From Croceicoccus marinus (GTDB lineage Bacteria; Pseudomonadota; Alphaproteobacteria; Sphingomonadales; Sphingomonadaceae): DNA of 64,000 nt. The position numbers and the translations under genes are program-made. The stretch is from assembly GCF_001661675.2 (NCBI RefSeq), contig NZ_CP019602.1, positions 2,071,501 to 2,135,500 on the forward strand, written 5' to 3'. Shown piece by piece: positions 43,155-52,983 of the stretch. The notes under the pieces were generated by a model. That model was not told the DNA's origin and did no database searches. It was given only the letters and a program-made list of their open reading frames with translations. Numbering within the stretch: position 1 is the stretch's first letter; every line of letters starts with the position of its first letter.

Positions 43155-43202
43155 GGCCGCGGCAAAGCCGCGGCCATGACGTCGAACGGCTCGCCGCGGG
43201 CC
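43155..43202. repeat. Dispersed GC-rich palindromic element, copy C
   Basis: GGCCGCGGC-AAA-GCCGCGGCC is a perfect 9-bp stem with a 3-base loop, followed by GTCGAACGGCTCGCCGCGGG. Best-formed copy of the element at 30495 and 40935; here between convergent genes. Confidence 0.8.
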
Positions 43203-43272
43203 TGATGCCCGCGCGGCCGCCGGCCGGAGTTACCGGCTCTCGCTTCCAGCGCTTCGCGCTAGGCGCGGGCCG

Positions 43273-45093
<1,821 letters not shown>

Positions 45094-45226
45094 GCCAGCG
45101 CCGTTAGCAGCGCGGCGCCCCCCTGTCAGCAGGGATTGAACGGCCCCGGCGCGCGACCCGCAATAGAGCCGCACCTGATCCAAAGGAGGCTGTCATGCGC
45201 CAGCCGCCCATGCTAGCGGACGGCCC

Positions 45227-46048
45227 ATGCAATTCGACTATCGCAATATCAGCGTCGGCGGTCTGACCATGCGCGCCGCTTTGCTGGACAATGGCGGGAA
45301 AGGGCCGAAGACGCCGCCCTTGCTGATGCTGAACGGCATCGGCTTCAACGCCGAATTGCTGGAACCGATGGCGCTGGAACTGGCGAGACCCGGCCGTGAC
45401 GCTCCGGAAGGCCGCGCCGTGGTGATCCCCGACATGCCGGGCTGCGGAGGATCGCCGGACAGCAATTCCCACCTCCTGATGTGCGGATTGTCGACTGCCG
45501 TTACCGATCTGATGGAGGCGTTGCATCCCGGCACGCCCTTCGACTGCATCGGCTTTTCCTGGGGCGGCGCACTGGCGCAGCAGATCGCGGTCCAGGCCTC
45601 GCGCAAGCTGACGCGGCTGGGTCTGATCTCGACGACTTCGGGCCTGCCCGTGGCGCCTACCAATCCCGAGGTGATCCGCCGCCTGTTCGATCCGGAGGAA
45701 TATGTCCATCCGCGCCGGCTGGCCGACAATTTCCGCGCGCTGATCGCCGAGGGCGGAGCGGGTGCGGGGCTGATGCGCCGGTTCCGCTCGCCATCGCCGC
45801 AGGGGCTCAGCAACCAGCTGCTGGCGCTGACCGGTTGGAGCGTTGCTCCCATGCTGCCGTTCGTGCGGGTGCCGGTCGCGCTGGTCGGCGTGGCGGACGA
45901 TGCGATCGTACCGTATGCGCATCACACCATGCTCGGCTGCCTGGTGCCGCATGCCCGGAAGATCGAGATTCGTTCGGGCGGCCATCTGTCGTCGCTGGCG
46001 CGTCCCGAACGCGTGGCGCCTGCGCTGCGCAGATTTCTGGCCGCCTGA
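45227..46048 (+). CDS. Alpha/beta hydrolase, poly(3-hydroxyalkanoate) depolymerase type
   Basis: A 273-residue hydrolase with nucleophile Ser111 in GFSWGG, acid in GVADDAIVP and histidine in IRSGGHLSSL. 'PPLLMLNGIGFNAELLEPM' and 'PDMPGCGGSPDS' match intracellular PHA depolymerases (PhaZ) and related esterases. No PHA synthase is in the window, so the depolymerase role is likely but not proven. Confidence 0.8.
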   Translation: MQFDYRNISVGGLTMRAALLDNGGKGPKTPPLLMLNGIGFNAELLEPMALELARPGRDAPEGRAVVIPDMPGCGGSPDSNSHLLMCGLSTAVTDLMEALHPGTPFDCIGFSWGGALAQQIAVQASRKLTRLGLISTTSGLPVAPTNPEVIRRLFDPEEYVHPRRLADNFRALIAEGGAGAGLMRRFRSPSPQGLSNQLLALTGWSVAPMLPFVRVPVALVGVADDAIVPYAHHTMLGCLVPHARKIEIRSGGHLSSLARPERVAPALRRFLAA

Positions 46049-46132
46049 TACCGCATCGCCCCTTTTCTTTTCGGGTCCATGCGATAGCCTCTGGCAAAAG
46101 GCGCATGCAGCGCCGATCGGGAGAGTGCATCG

Positions 46133-47452
46133 ATGCGGCATATCGCGATTATCGGATCGGGGCCCGCGGGCTATTACACGGCCGAAGCCGCCATCAAGGA
46201 ATGGGGCGAGGACATTCGGGTCGACGTGTTCGACCGGCTTCCGGTGCCCTATGGGCTGATCCGCACGGGCGTCGCGCCCGATCACCAGACGATCAAGGCG
46301 GTCTCTCGCAGATACGAAAAGACGGCTCTGACCCGGAATGTCCGCTTTGTCGGTAATATCGCCATCGGCAAGGACATCTCGCTGGCGGAGCTACAGGCGC
46401 TTTACGATGCGGTGATCATTGCCACGGGCGCTCCGCATGATCGCGATCTGGGCATTCCGGGCGATAACCTTCCCGGCGTGATCGGCAGCGCGTCCTTCGT
46501 CGGCTGGTACAACGGTCACCCCAGTTTCACAGACCTGCATCCCGACCTGTCGGGCAGGCGCGCGGTCGTGATCGGGAACGGCAATGTCGCGCTGGATATC
46601 GCCCGCATCCTTTCCAAGACCCGCCGCGAATTCGCTGGGTCGGATATCGTGGCCCATGCGCTCGACGCGATCGAAGGGTCGCAACTGGACGAGATCGTCA
46701 TCCTTGGCCGCAGGGGTCCGCATCAGATCGCCATGACGCCCAAGGAACTTGGCGAGCTGCGCGAGCTGGAGCGGGCCGCGCCCCATGTCGATCCCGGCGA
46801 CCTGCCCCCCGCAATCGCGGATGAGGCGCTGGAGCCAGGACAGCGCAAATCGGTTCAATGGCTGCGCCAGTTCGCCGAAGATGATCTCGCCAAGCCGCTG
46901 CGCATCAGCTTCGACTTTTTCGCTCGCCCCGTGCGGATCCTCGGCACCGACCGGGTCGAGGGGGTCGAGGTGGAGCGTACGATCGTCACAGATGGCAGGC
47001 TGAACGGAACAGGGGAATTCTACATGATCCCCTGCCACCTCGTCATCTCGGCCATCGGCTATCGCAGCGCGCCCATTCCCGGTGCGCCTTTCGACGAGGG
47101 AGCCGGGCGCTTTGCCAGTGACGACGGGCGCATTTCCGTCTCGCCCGATGATGGCGGGCTGTATTGCGTCGGCTGGGCGCGGCGGGGCCCGACCGGGACG
47201 ATCGGCACCAACAAGCCGGACGGTTTCGCGATCATCGCCAAGCTGGCGGAGGATATCGCCAGCGGCGCCATCGGGCCCGAAGGCAAGGCAGGCCGATCCG
47301 GCTTCGACGCGCTTGCCGCCGAGCGCAAACTGGACATCGTGACCTTCCGCGACTGGCAGAAGATCGAGGAGGCGGAGATTGCCGCCGCCCGGTCCGGCGC
47401 CCCGCGCGAGAAATTCACGCTGGTAGAGGAGATGATCCGCGCCGGCCGCTGA
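46133..47452 (+). CDS. Ferredoxin/adrenodoxin-type NADP reductase
   Basis: A 439-residue FAD- and NADPH-binding protein like FprA and adrenodoxin reductase. The FAD motif is IIGSGPAGYYTAEAAI, followed by DRLPVPYGLIRTGVAPDHQTIKAV, the NADP motif VIGNGNVALDIARIL, and ILGRRGPHQIAMTPKEL. Near the end, GWARRGPTGTIGTNKPDGFA closes the FAD fold. It passes electrons from NADPH to ferredoxin. The partner ferredoxin is not in view. Confidence 0.9.
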   Translation: MRHIAIIGSGPAGYYTAEAAIKEWGEDIRVDVFDRLPVPYGLIRTGVAPDHQTIKAVSRRYEKTALTRNVRFVGNIAIGKDISLAELQALYDAVIIATGAPHDRDLGIPGDNLPGVIGSASFVGWYNGHPSFTDLHPDLSGRRAVVIGNGNVALDIARILSKTRREFAGSDIVAHALDAIEGSQLDEIVILGRRGPHQIAMTPKELGELRELERAAPHVDPGDLPPAIADEALEPGQRKSVQWLRQFAEDDLAKPLRISFDFFARPVRILGTDRVEGVEVERTIVTDGRLNGTGEFYMIPCHLVISAIGYRSAPIPGAPFDEGAGRFASDDGRISVSPDDGGLYCVGWARRGPTGTIGTNKPDGFAIIAKLAEDIASGAIGPEGKAGRSGFDALAAERKLDIVTFRDWQKIEEAEIAAARSGAPREKFTLVEEMIRAGR

Positions 47453-47471
47453 CCGGCGGGATCACCTGAAA

Positions 47472-47843
47472 TCAGCGGCCCTGCGCCTGGCTGGCGGGCG
47501 CCTGCATGCCCTTCAGCGTCTGCTGCAGCCGCTGGCCGAAATCGTTGGCGCGCGCACCGCATGCCGCGTTCGCCTCGTCGATGTCGCCCAGCACGTCTTC
47601 CATCGTCTGGGGCGTGATCTGCGTCTGGACCTTGCCGCCGGACGACTGTTCATAGCGGCCGATGAAATAGGCCATCATGAAGCCCAGCGCGTTCTTCTTG
47701 CCCTCGTCCTGTTCCTGCGCGCCGGCGAGCATGGCCCAGGCGGCGCAGCGCAGGTCGGGGTTGGTCGTTCCCTGGGCTTGGGCCGCGGGGACTGACAGGG
47801 CGGCGCTGGCGATCAGGCCAAGCGCCAGGGCGGTTTTCTTCAT
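47472..47843 (-). CDS. Small exported protein, unknown function
   Basis: A 123-residue protein with a clear signal peptide (KKTALALGLIASAALSVPAAQAQ). The mature part is helical with two cysteines (LRCAAWAML and AACGAR), probably one disulfide, and a Gln-rich tail. It recalls small acid-stress or periplasmic helical proteins but I recognise no family. It is convergent with the NADP reductase gene. Confidence 0.7.
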   Translation of the reverse strand: MKKTALALGLIASAALSVPAAQAQGTTNPDLRCAAWAMLAGAQEQDEGKKNALGFMMAYFIGRYEQSSGGKVQTQITPQTMEDVLGDIDEANAACGARANDFGQRLQQTLKGMQAPASQAQGR

Positions 47844-47971
47844 TCGGTTTCTCCGTCGATCGAAGCTGCCTCATGCGCAGCGCACCGCGGGCGTTCAAGC
47901 CTTCGCCGATGCGCTGTGGACGAGGCGGGCTTTCGCCGCGATGAAGCAGCGTTGCCCGACACCCCGAACCG

Positions 47972-49108
47972 TCAGACGCGCATCGGCATCAGCACGTATA
48001 GCGCGGGGCTCTGCGCGTTCTGGCGGATCAGCGTGGGCGCGCCCGCGTCGGCGAGGTGGAGTTCGACATTGTCGCCCTCGATCTGGGCGAGGATGTCCTT
48101 CAGGTAATTGGCGTTGAAACCGATCTCCAGCCCCTCTGCCCCGTAGTCGGCGGCCAGCTCCTCGGCCGCGGTGCCGTTGTCGGGGCTGGTGACGGACAGC
48201 GTCACGCGGTCGTGGTCGAGCGCCATCTTGACCGCGCGGGTCTTTTCGGTGGCGATGGTCGCCACGCGGTCGACGCCGGCGAAGAAGCTCTTGGGATCGA
48301 CCTTGAGCAGCTTGTCGTTGCCGGTCGGGATCACGCGGCTGTAATCGGGGAAGGTGCCGTCGATCAGCTTGCTGGTCAGCACGATGCCGCCCTCGCCCCC
48401 AAGGGTGAAGCGGATCTTGGAAGCCGACAGGTCGACCGCGACATTGGTGTCGAGCGATTCTTCCAGCAGCTTGCGCAGTTCGGCGACGCATTTGCGCGGC
48501 ACGATCACGTCGGGCATCCCCTCGGCCCCGTCGGGGCGGACGATGGTGAAGCGGGCAAGGCGGTGTCCGTCGGTGGCCGCCGCCTTCAGCTGGGCCGAAC
48601 CGTTCGGGCCATCGTCAGCGACATGCAGGAAGATGCCGTTGAGGTAGTAGCGCGTTTCCTCGGTGCTGATGGCGAAGCGCGTGCGGTCGATCATCTGCGC
48701 CAGGGTCGCGGCGGGAAGCTCGAAGCTGGTCGGCAGGTCGCCCTCGACGATCACCGGGAAGTCGTCGCGCGGCAAGGTGGGCAGCTGGAACCGGCTGCGG
48801 CCCGCCTTGACGATCATGCGGTTCTCGCTCGTCTCGAGGCTGACCTGCGCGCCGTCGGGCAGCTTGCGCGCGATGTCGAACAGCAGATGCGCCGACACGG
48901 TGATCGCGCCCGCACCCTCGACCGAGGCGGCGGGCATCACCTCCACCACCTGCAGGTCGAGGTCGGTCGCCATCAGCCGGACATTGCCGTCGGCGGCAGC
49001 CTCGATCAACACGTTCGAGAGGATGGGGATCGTGTTGCGGCGTTCCACCACGGACTGCACATGGGACAGGCTGTGCAGCAGGGTTGCCCGTTCGATCGTC
49101 GCCTTCAT
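47972..49108 (-). CDS. dnaN: DNA polymerase III beta sliding clamp
   Basis: A 378-residue clamp with the three-fold repeated beta-clamp layout: N-terminal MKATIERATLLHSLSHVQSVVERRNTIPILSNVLIE style start, 'GRSRFQLPTLPRDDFPVI' in the first domain, 'RFTIVRPDGAEGMPDVIVPRKC' in the second, and the C-terminal 'ALYVLMPMRV' that ends in the family's conserved MPMR. It tethers polymerase to DNA. It is not beside dnaA here. Confidence 0.97.
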   Translation of the reverse strand: MKATIERATLLHSLSHVQSVVERRNTIPILSNVLIEAAADGNVRLMATDLDLQVVEVMPAASVEGAGAITVSAHLLFDIARKLPDGAQVSLETSENRMIVKAGRSRFQLPTLPRDDFPVIVEGDLPTSFELPAATLAQMIDRTRFAISTEETRYYLNGIFLHVADDGPNGSAQLKAAATDGHRLARFTIVRPDGAEGMPDVIVPRKCVAELRKLLEESLDTNVAVDLSASKIRFTLGGEGGIVLTSKLIDGTFPDYSRVIPTGNDKLLKVDPKSFFAGVDRVATIATEKTRAVKMALDHDRVTLSVTSPDNGTAAEELAADYGAEGLEIGFNANYLKDILAQIEGDNVELHLADAGAPTLIRQNAQSPALYVLMPMRV

Positions 49109-49491
49109 TTCAATCAGATCCCCCTGAGCCCGGCGGCGAATGGAAACCCGACCGGACGAGAATTTCGGTCGAACTTTCCTAGCGGATGGGCCATTGCGAA
49201 CAAGGCGAACGGAACGGGAACAGGTCGATTCTGGGGATAAAAGCCGTTGATAGCGCGGGTCGCACAGCCGCTGGCACCCGCCCTGCCCCGCGTGCGGTTG
49301 ACACAGGCGACATGTCCTACACCCGCTGTCACCCTTCCCTGCGCCGCGGAAATCCGGGGGTTTGCGGGGCCGGGTTGACACCATGGGGTGCCGGGAAAAA
49401 CATTCGTGTCGATGGCGGGGCTGTCATGCATGTGACGGGTCTAGGCGTGCGGCCTCGCGTAGGACAATAAAAGCGGCGCTCGCCCTTCACG

Positions 49492-49542
49492 CCCGCAACC
49501 CCTTCGTGCCCGCAACCCCTTCGTGCCCGCAACCCCTTCGTG
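49492..49542. repeat. Three 17-bp tandem repeats
   Basis: CCCGCAACCCCTTCGTG three times, with a partial fourth copy after them. Confidence 0.9.
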
Positions 49543-49557
49543 TCCGCAACCAAAGCA

Positions 49558-49590
49558 AACGCCCCGCAGGCGGCAGCCATGCGGGGCGTT
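49558..49590 (-). terminator. Hairpin terminator after the FKBP gene
   Basis: AACGCCCCGCA and TGCGGGGCGTT form a perfect 11-bp stem, 24 bases after the FKBP stop; on the minus strand GTTTGCTTT follows. Confidence 0.75.
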
Positions 49591-49613
49591 CGGTCATCGT
49601 CATGGATGCGTGG

Positions 49614-50051
49614 TCAAGCGGCCTGCCTGATCTCCACCAGCTTGAGGCCGAAGGTCAGATCCTCGCCGGCGAGCGGGTGGTTGCCGTCGGCGGTCACGCT
49701 CTCGTCGCCCACCTGCACGATGGTCAGGTTCATCTCGCTGCCGTCCTGCTGCTGGGCAGCCAGCGTCATGCCGGGCTGCGGCGCGGGTTCGGGCGGCAGG
49801 GTGGAGCGCGGAATCTCGATGATCAACTCGTCGCGGCGGGGTCCGAAGGCCTGCTCCGCCTCGATCGTGACGTCCTGCTCCGCACCTTCTTCCATATGCT
49901 CGAGCGCAGCCTCGATCTGGGGCATGATCTCGCCCTTGCCGATGGTGACGACCTGCGGGCCGTTCTGGTCGGTGCCGCCGACGACATTGCCGTCCGCGGT
50001 CTTTACGGAAAAATCGATGACGACGGTGTCGCCGGTCTTGGGAGTGGCCAT
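49614..50051 (-). CDS. FKBP-type peptidyl-prolyl isomerase (SlyD-like)
   Basis: A 145-residue isomerase. The FKBP core is split by an insert-in-flap domain as in SlyD: 'TVVIDFSVKTADGNVVGGTD', 'IGKGEIMPQIEAALEHMEEG', then the insert 'AFGPRRDELIIEIPRSTLP', and 'VTADGNHPLAGEDLTFGLKLVEIR' at the end. There is no His-rich metal tail. ATG 50051 gives the family length. It is last in the fabD-fabG cluster. Confidence 0.92.
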   Translation of the reverse strand: MATPKTGDTVVIDFSVKTADGNVVGGTDQNGPQVVTIGKGEIMPQIEAALEHMEEGAEQDVTIEAEQAFGPRRDELIIEIPRSTLPPEPAPQPGMTLAAQQQDGSEMNLTIVQVGDESVTADGNHPLAGEDLTFGLKLVEIRQAA

Positions 50052-50251
50052 GGGCTGTTCCTTGGATCTGTGGGTTCCGGCGCTTCGCAGAGCGCCGCTC
50101 GACAGGTGCCGCCCGGCCATTGAGGCCGCCGTGGGCACCGCTTTCCCGCATGGTCGCAAGCCAGGGCCGCCATGTCAAACGAAGTCGGCTACCCTGCCCC
50201 GTGCGGAGGACGGATGCCCCCGGAGCGGTCCGGACCCCCTTCTCGCCCCTT

Positions 50252-51013
50252 TTAGATCATCGCCATCCCGCCGTTCACATGCAGCGTCTGTCCGGTGACA
50301 TAGCCTGCTTCCCTCGACGCCAGATAGGCAACCGCCGCGCCGATGTCGCCGCCTTCGCCCATGCGGCCCATCGGGATGCGGCCGTTCAATGCGGCCTTCT
50401 GGTCGTCGGGCAGCACGTCGGTCATCGCGGTGCGGATGAAGCCGGGGGCAACGCAGTTCACCGTGATGTTGCGGCTGGCCAGTTCCTGCGCAAGGCTCTT
50501 GGTCATGCCCGTCAGCCCCGCCTTGGCCGCGGCATAGTTCATCTGGCCGGGATTGCCGGTGGTGCCGACGACGCTGGTGATCGAGATCATGCGCCCGAAC
50601 TTCGCCTTCATCATCGGGCGGGTCGCGGCGCGCATCAGGCGGAACGCGGAATTGAGGTTCACCTGCATGACCTGTTCCCAATCCTCGTCCTTCATCCGCA
50701 TCATCAGCCCGTCGCGGGTGATGCCGGCATTGTTGACCAGGATGTCGAGCTTGCCCAGCGTGTCGATGGCGGCGGGGACCAGTTCCTCGACCTGAACGGG
50801 GTTCGACAGGTCGCAGGTGATCTCGACGTGGTCGGTGCCGTCCTTCGGGGCGTGTTCGTCGTTCAGCTGTTCGCGAAAGGCGCGCAGCTTGGCCGCATTG
50901 GTGCCCGACAGCGCCAGCCGAGCGCCCTGGCTGGCAAGGCTGCGCGCGATGGCGGAGCCGATGCCGCCGCTGGCGCCGGTGACAAGGGCGGTCATGCCGG
51001 TAAGGTCGAACAT
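50252..51013 (-). CDS. fabG: 3-oxoacyl-ACP reductase
   Basis: A 253-residue short-chain dehydrogenase. The NADP motif is TGASGGIGSAIA, NNAGITRDGLMM is typical of FabG, and the catalytic Ser and Tyr-Lys lie in ITSVVG and MNYAAAKAG. It reduces beta-ketoacyl-ACP in fatty acid synthesis. It lies 38 bases after fabD on the same strand. Confidence 0.96.
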   Translation of the reverse strand: MFDLTGMTALVTGASGGIGSAIARSLASQGARLALSGTNAAKLRAFREQLNDEHAPKDGTDHVEITCDLSNPVQVEELVPAAIDTLGKLDILVNNAGITRDGLMMRMKDEDWEQVMQVNLNSAFRLMRAATRPMMKAKFGRMISITSVVGTTGNPGQMNYAAAKAGLTGMTKSLAQELASRNITVNCVAPGFIRTAMTDVLPDDQKAALNGRIPMGRMGEGGDIGAAVAYLASREAGYVTGQTLHVNGGMAMI

Positions 51014-51051
51014 CTTGGGTATCCTCTCGTTTCGGGAAAGCGCGGCGGCCC

Positions 51052-52005
51052 TTACAGGGTCCTTGCCAGCGCCTCGCAATCTTCCATGGTGACGACGCTG
51101 ACGACATCGGTATCGGTGGTCGAGCGCTTGATCATCGGAGCCAGCACCTTGCCGCCCAGCTCGACGAAATGCGTCACGCCGACATCGGCCATCGCACCCA
51201 TGCTCTCGCGCCAGCGGACGCGGCCCATGACCTGCGCGACCAGCAGCTTGCGGATCTCCTCAGGGTCGGCGACCGGTTTGGCGGTGACATTGGCGAACAC
51301 CGGCAGGCGCGGGGGATGGGGCATGGTCGCTTCCAGCGCCTGGTCCATCCTGGCGGCGGCGGGTTCCATCAGCGGGCAGTGGAACGGGGCGGATACCGGC
51401 AGCAGCACCGCGCGGCGAAAGCCCAGTTCCTTGGACAGCACGATCGCGCGGTCGATCGCGCCGGCATGGCCCGACAGCACGACCTGCGTCGGATCATTGT
51501 CGTTCGCCAGCGTGCAGACTTCCTTCGCGCCGGTGGCGGGATCGGTCGCGGCCTCTTCGGCCAGTCTCTCGGCAGCCTCAACGCTGCCGCCCAGCAGCGC
51601 GCACATCGCGCCAACGCCGACCGGCACCGCCGCCTGCATCGCCTGTCCGCGCAGCTTCAGCAGCCGCGCCGCGTCGGGCAGCGAGAACGCGCCCACCGAG
51701 CACAGGGCGGTATATTCGCCCAGGCTGTGGCCCGCGACGTAATCGGCCTTGTCCGCCAGCACGATGCCGAAATCCCTTTCCAGCACGCGCAGCGTGGCGA
51801 TGGCGTTTGCCATGATCGCGGGCTGCGCGTTTTCGGTGAGGGTCAGCGTGTCCTCCGGCCCGTCCGCCATGATGGCCGACAGCTTGAGGTCCAGTGCGTC
51901 GTCAACCTCCTCGAACACCTCGCGTGCGGCGGCGCTGGACGCGGCAAGGTCGGTGCCCATGCCGATCTTCTGGCTGCCCTGTCCGGGGAATACGAATGCG
52001 CGCAT
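51052..52005 (-). CDS. fabD: Malonyl-CoA--ACP transacylase
   Basis: A 317-residue acyltransferase. FPGQGSQKIGMG starts the protein, the active-site serine lies in VAGHSLGEYTAL, and the catalytic His in 'PVSAPFHCPLMEPA'. It loads malonyl groups on ACP. ldcA lies just upstream on the same strand. Confidence 0.96.
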   Translation of the reverse strand: MRAFVFPGQGSQKIGMGTDLAASSAAAREVFEEVDDALDLKLSAIMADGPEDTLTLTENAQPAIMANAIATLRVLERDFGIVLADKADYVAGHSLGEYTALCSVGAFSLPDAARLLKLRGQAMQAAVPVGVGAMCALLGGSVEAAERLAEEAATDPATGAKEVCTLANDNDPTQVVLSGHAGAIDRAIVLSKELGFRRAVLLPVSAPFHCPLMEPAAARMDQALEATMPHPPRLPVFANVTAKPVADPEEIRKLLVAQVMGRVRWRESMGAMADVGVTHFVELGGKVLAPMIKRSTTDTDVVSVVTMEDCEALARTL

Positions 52006-52046
52006 GGTCTCTCTCCTGTTGGGGCCGCGTTGTCGAATGCGGCGCG

Positions 52047-52916
52047 TTATTGCCAGGAACGCGGCTTGCCAAGGGTGAAACCGGCCAGCCCCAGCGAGGC
52101 ATTGCGATCGGTCACGCCGAACGGGACGATGCGATTGGCCGCGTCGTGGCCGATATCCGCAGTGCCCAGGAAGGGGATGCCGCTGCGATCGCACCAGTGG
52201 CGGGCGATTTCTTCGGCGGTCATTCCGAAATCGCGGTCGTTTTCGGGAATGTCGCTGACGCGGCCCAGCCGGATTCCCAGCACCGACGGGGGCAGGTTGG
52301 CGGTGACATGGAAGAACAGCCGGTCGACGGCGTAAAGATATTCGCTCACCTCCTCGACCATCACCACGTGGCCCGACAGGTCGGGCATCAGCGTCGTGCC
52401 CGACAGCATCGCCAGGGTCATCAGGTTGAACGCGGCGGTCGGCCTGCCGTCGAGATGGGGTTCGAGCTGGCCGGTATCGCCCGACAGCCACGACAGCACC
52501 GTGCCGATCGCGTCCGCGCCGTGGTCGCGCCTGATGTCGAGCGGCATGGGCGCGTGGACCGACCGGCCGATCCCCGCCTTGTAGAGCGCGCCCAGCAGAT
52601 AGCCACCGTCCGAGCTGCCCAGCCAGATCTTGCCCTGCGCGACGGGTCCCATGCGGGCGATGGCGTCCTGCGCGATGCGATTCGATCCATATCCGCCGCG
52701 CGCGAACCACACCGCGTCATAGTTCGCATCGTTCGCGCATTCGACCAGCGCGTCCAACCGCTGCTGGTCCGAACCGGCGAAATGGCCCTGTTCGATGAAG
52801 CACTGGTCGTGGAAGGTCAGTTCGACATCGCCGAAGCTTGCGGCGACGTGCTGAACCTCTGCCGCCAGTTCGCGGGGCAGGGAAGCGGATGGAGCACAGA
52901 TGGCGACGCGGATCAT
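52047..52916 (-). CDS. ldcA: LD-carboxypeptidase (peptidase S66)
   Basis: A 289-residue peptidase S66 protein. 'FARGGYGSNRIAQDAI' and 'LGSSDGGYLLGAL' hold the nucleophilic serine region, 'EEVSEYLYAVDRLFFHV' the acidic residue, and a late 'GIPFLGTADIGHDAANRIVPFG' the histidine. It trims D-Ala from murein tetrapeptides in the cytoplasm. It is divergent from an Mpl-type ligase, which would use its tripeptide product. ATG 52916 fits the family length. Confidence 0.85.
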   Translation of the reverse strand: MIRVAICAPSASLPRELAAEVQHVAASFGDVELTFHDQCFIEQGHFAGSDQQRLDALVECANDANYDAVWFARGGYGSNRIAQDAIARMGPVAQGKIWLGSSDGGYLLGALYKAGIGRSVHAPMPLDIRRDHGADAIGTVLSWLSGDTGQLEPHLDGRPTAAFNLMTLAMLSGTTLMPDLSGHVVMVEEVSEYLYAVDRLFFHVTANLPPSVLGIRLGRVSDIPENDRDFGMTAEEIARHWCDRSGIPFLGTADIGHDAANRIVPFGVTDRNASLGLAGFTLGKPRSWQ

Positions 52917-52983
52917 GAAAAGCGGTGCTAGGGCGGCGGCGGCGGATTGCCAAGCGCCGTGTGCTTCAATAGCGACGGTGGTC

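Larger units (their letters stand above)
49109..49613. other. 505-base spacer between dnaN and the FKBP gene
   Basis: No gene is supported. It carries the dnaN promoter on the minus strand. Two TTGACA boxes read on the plus strand (one with -10-like AAACAT at 49398-49403 after a 17-base spacer), three 17-bp tandem repeats and a hairpin near its right end. A short untranslated RNA on the plus strand is possible but weakly supported. Confidence 0.5.
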
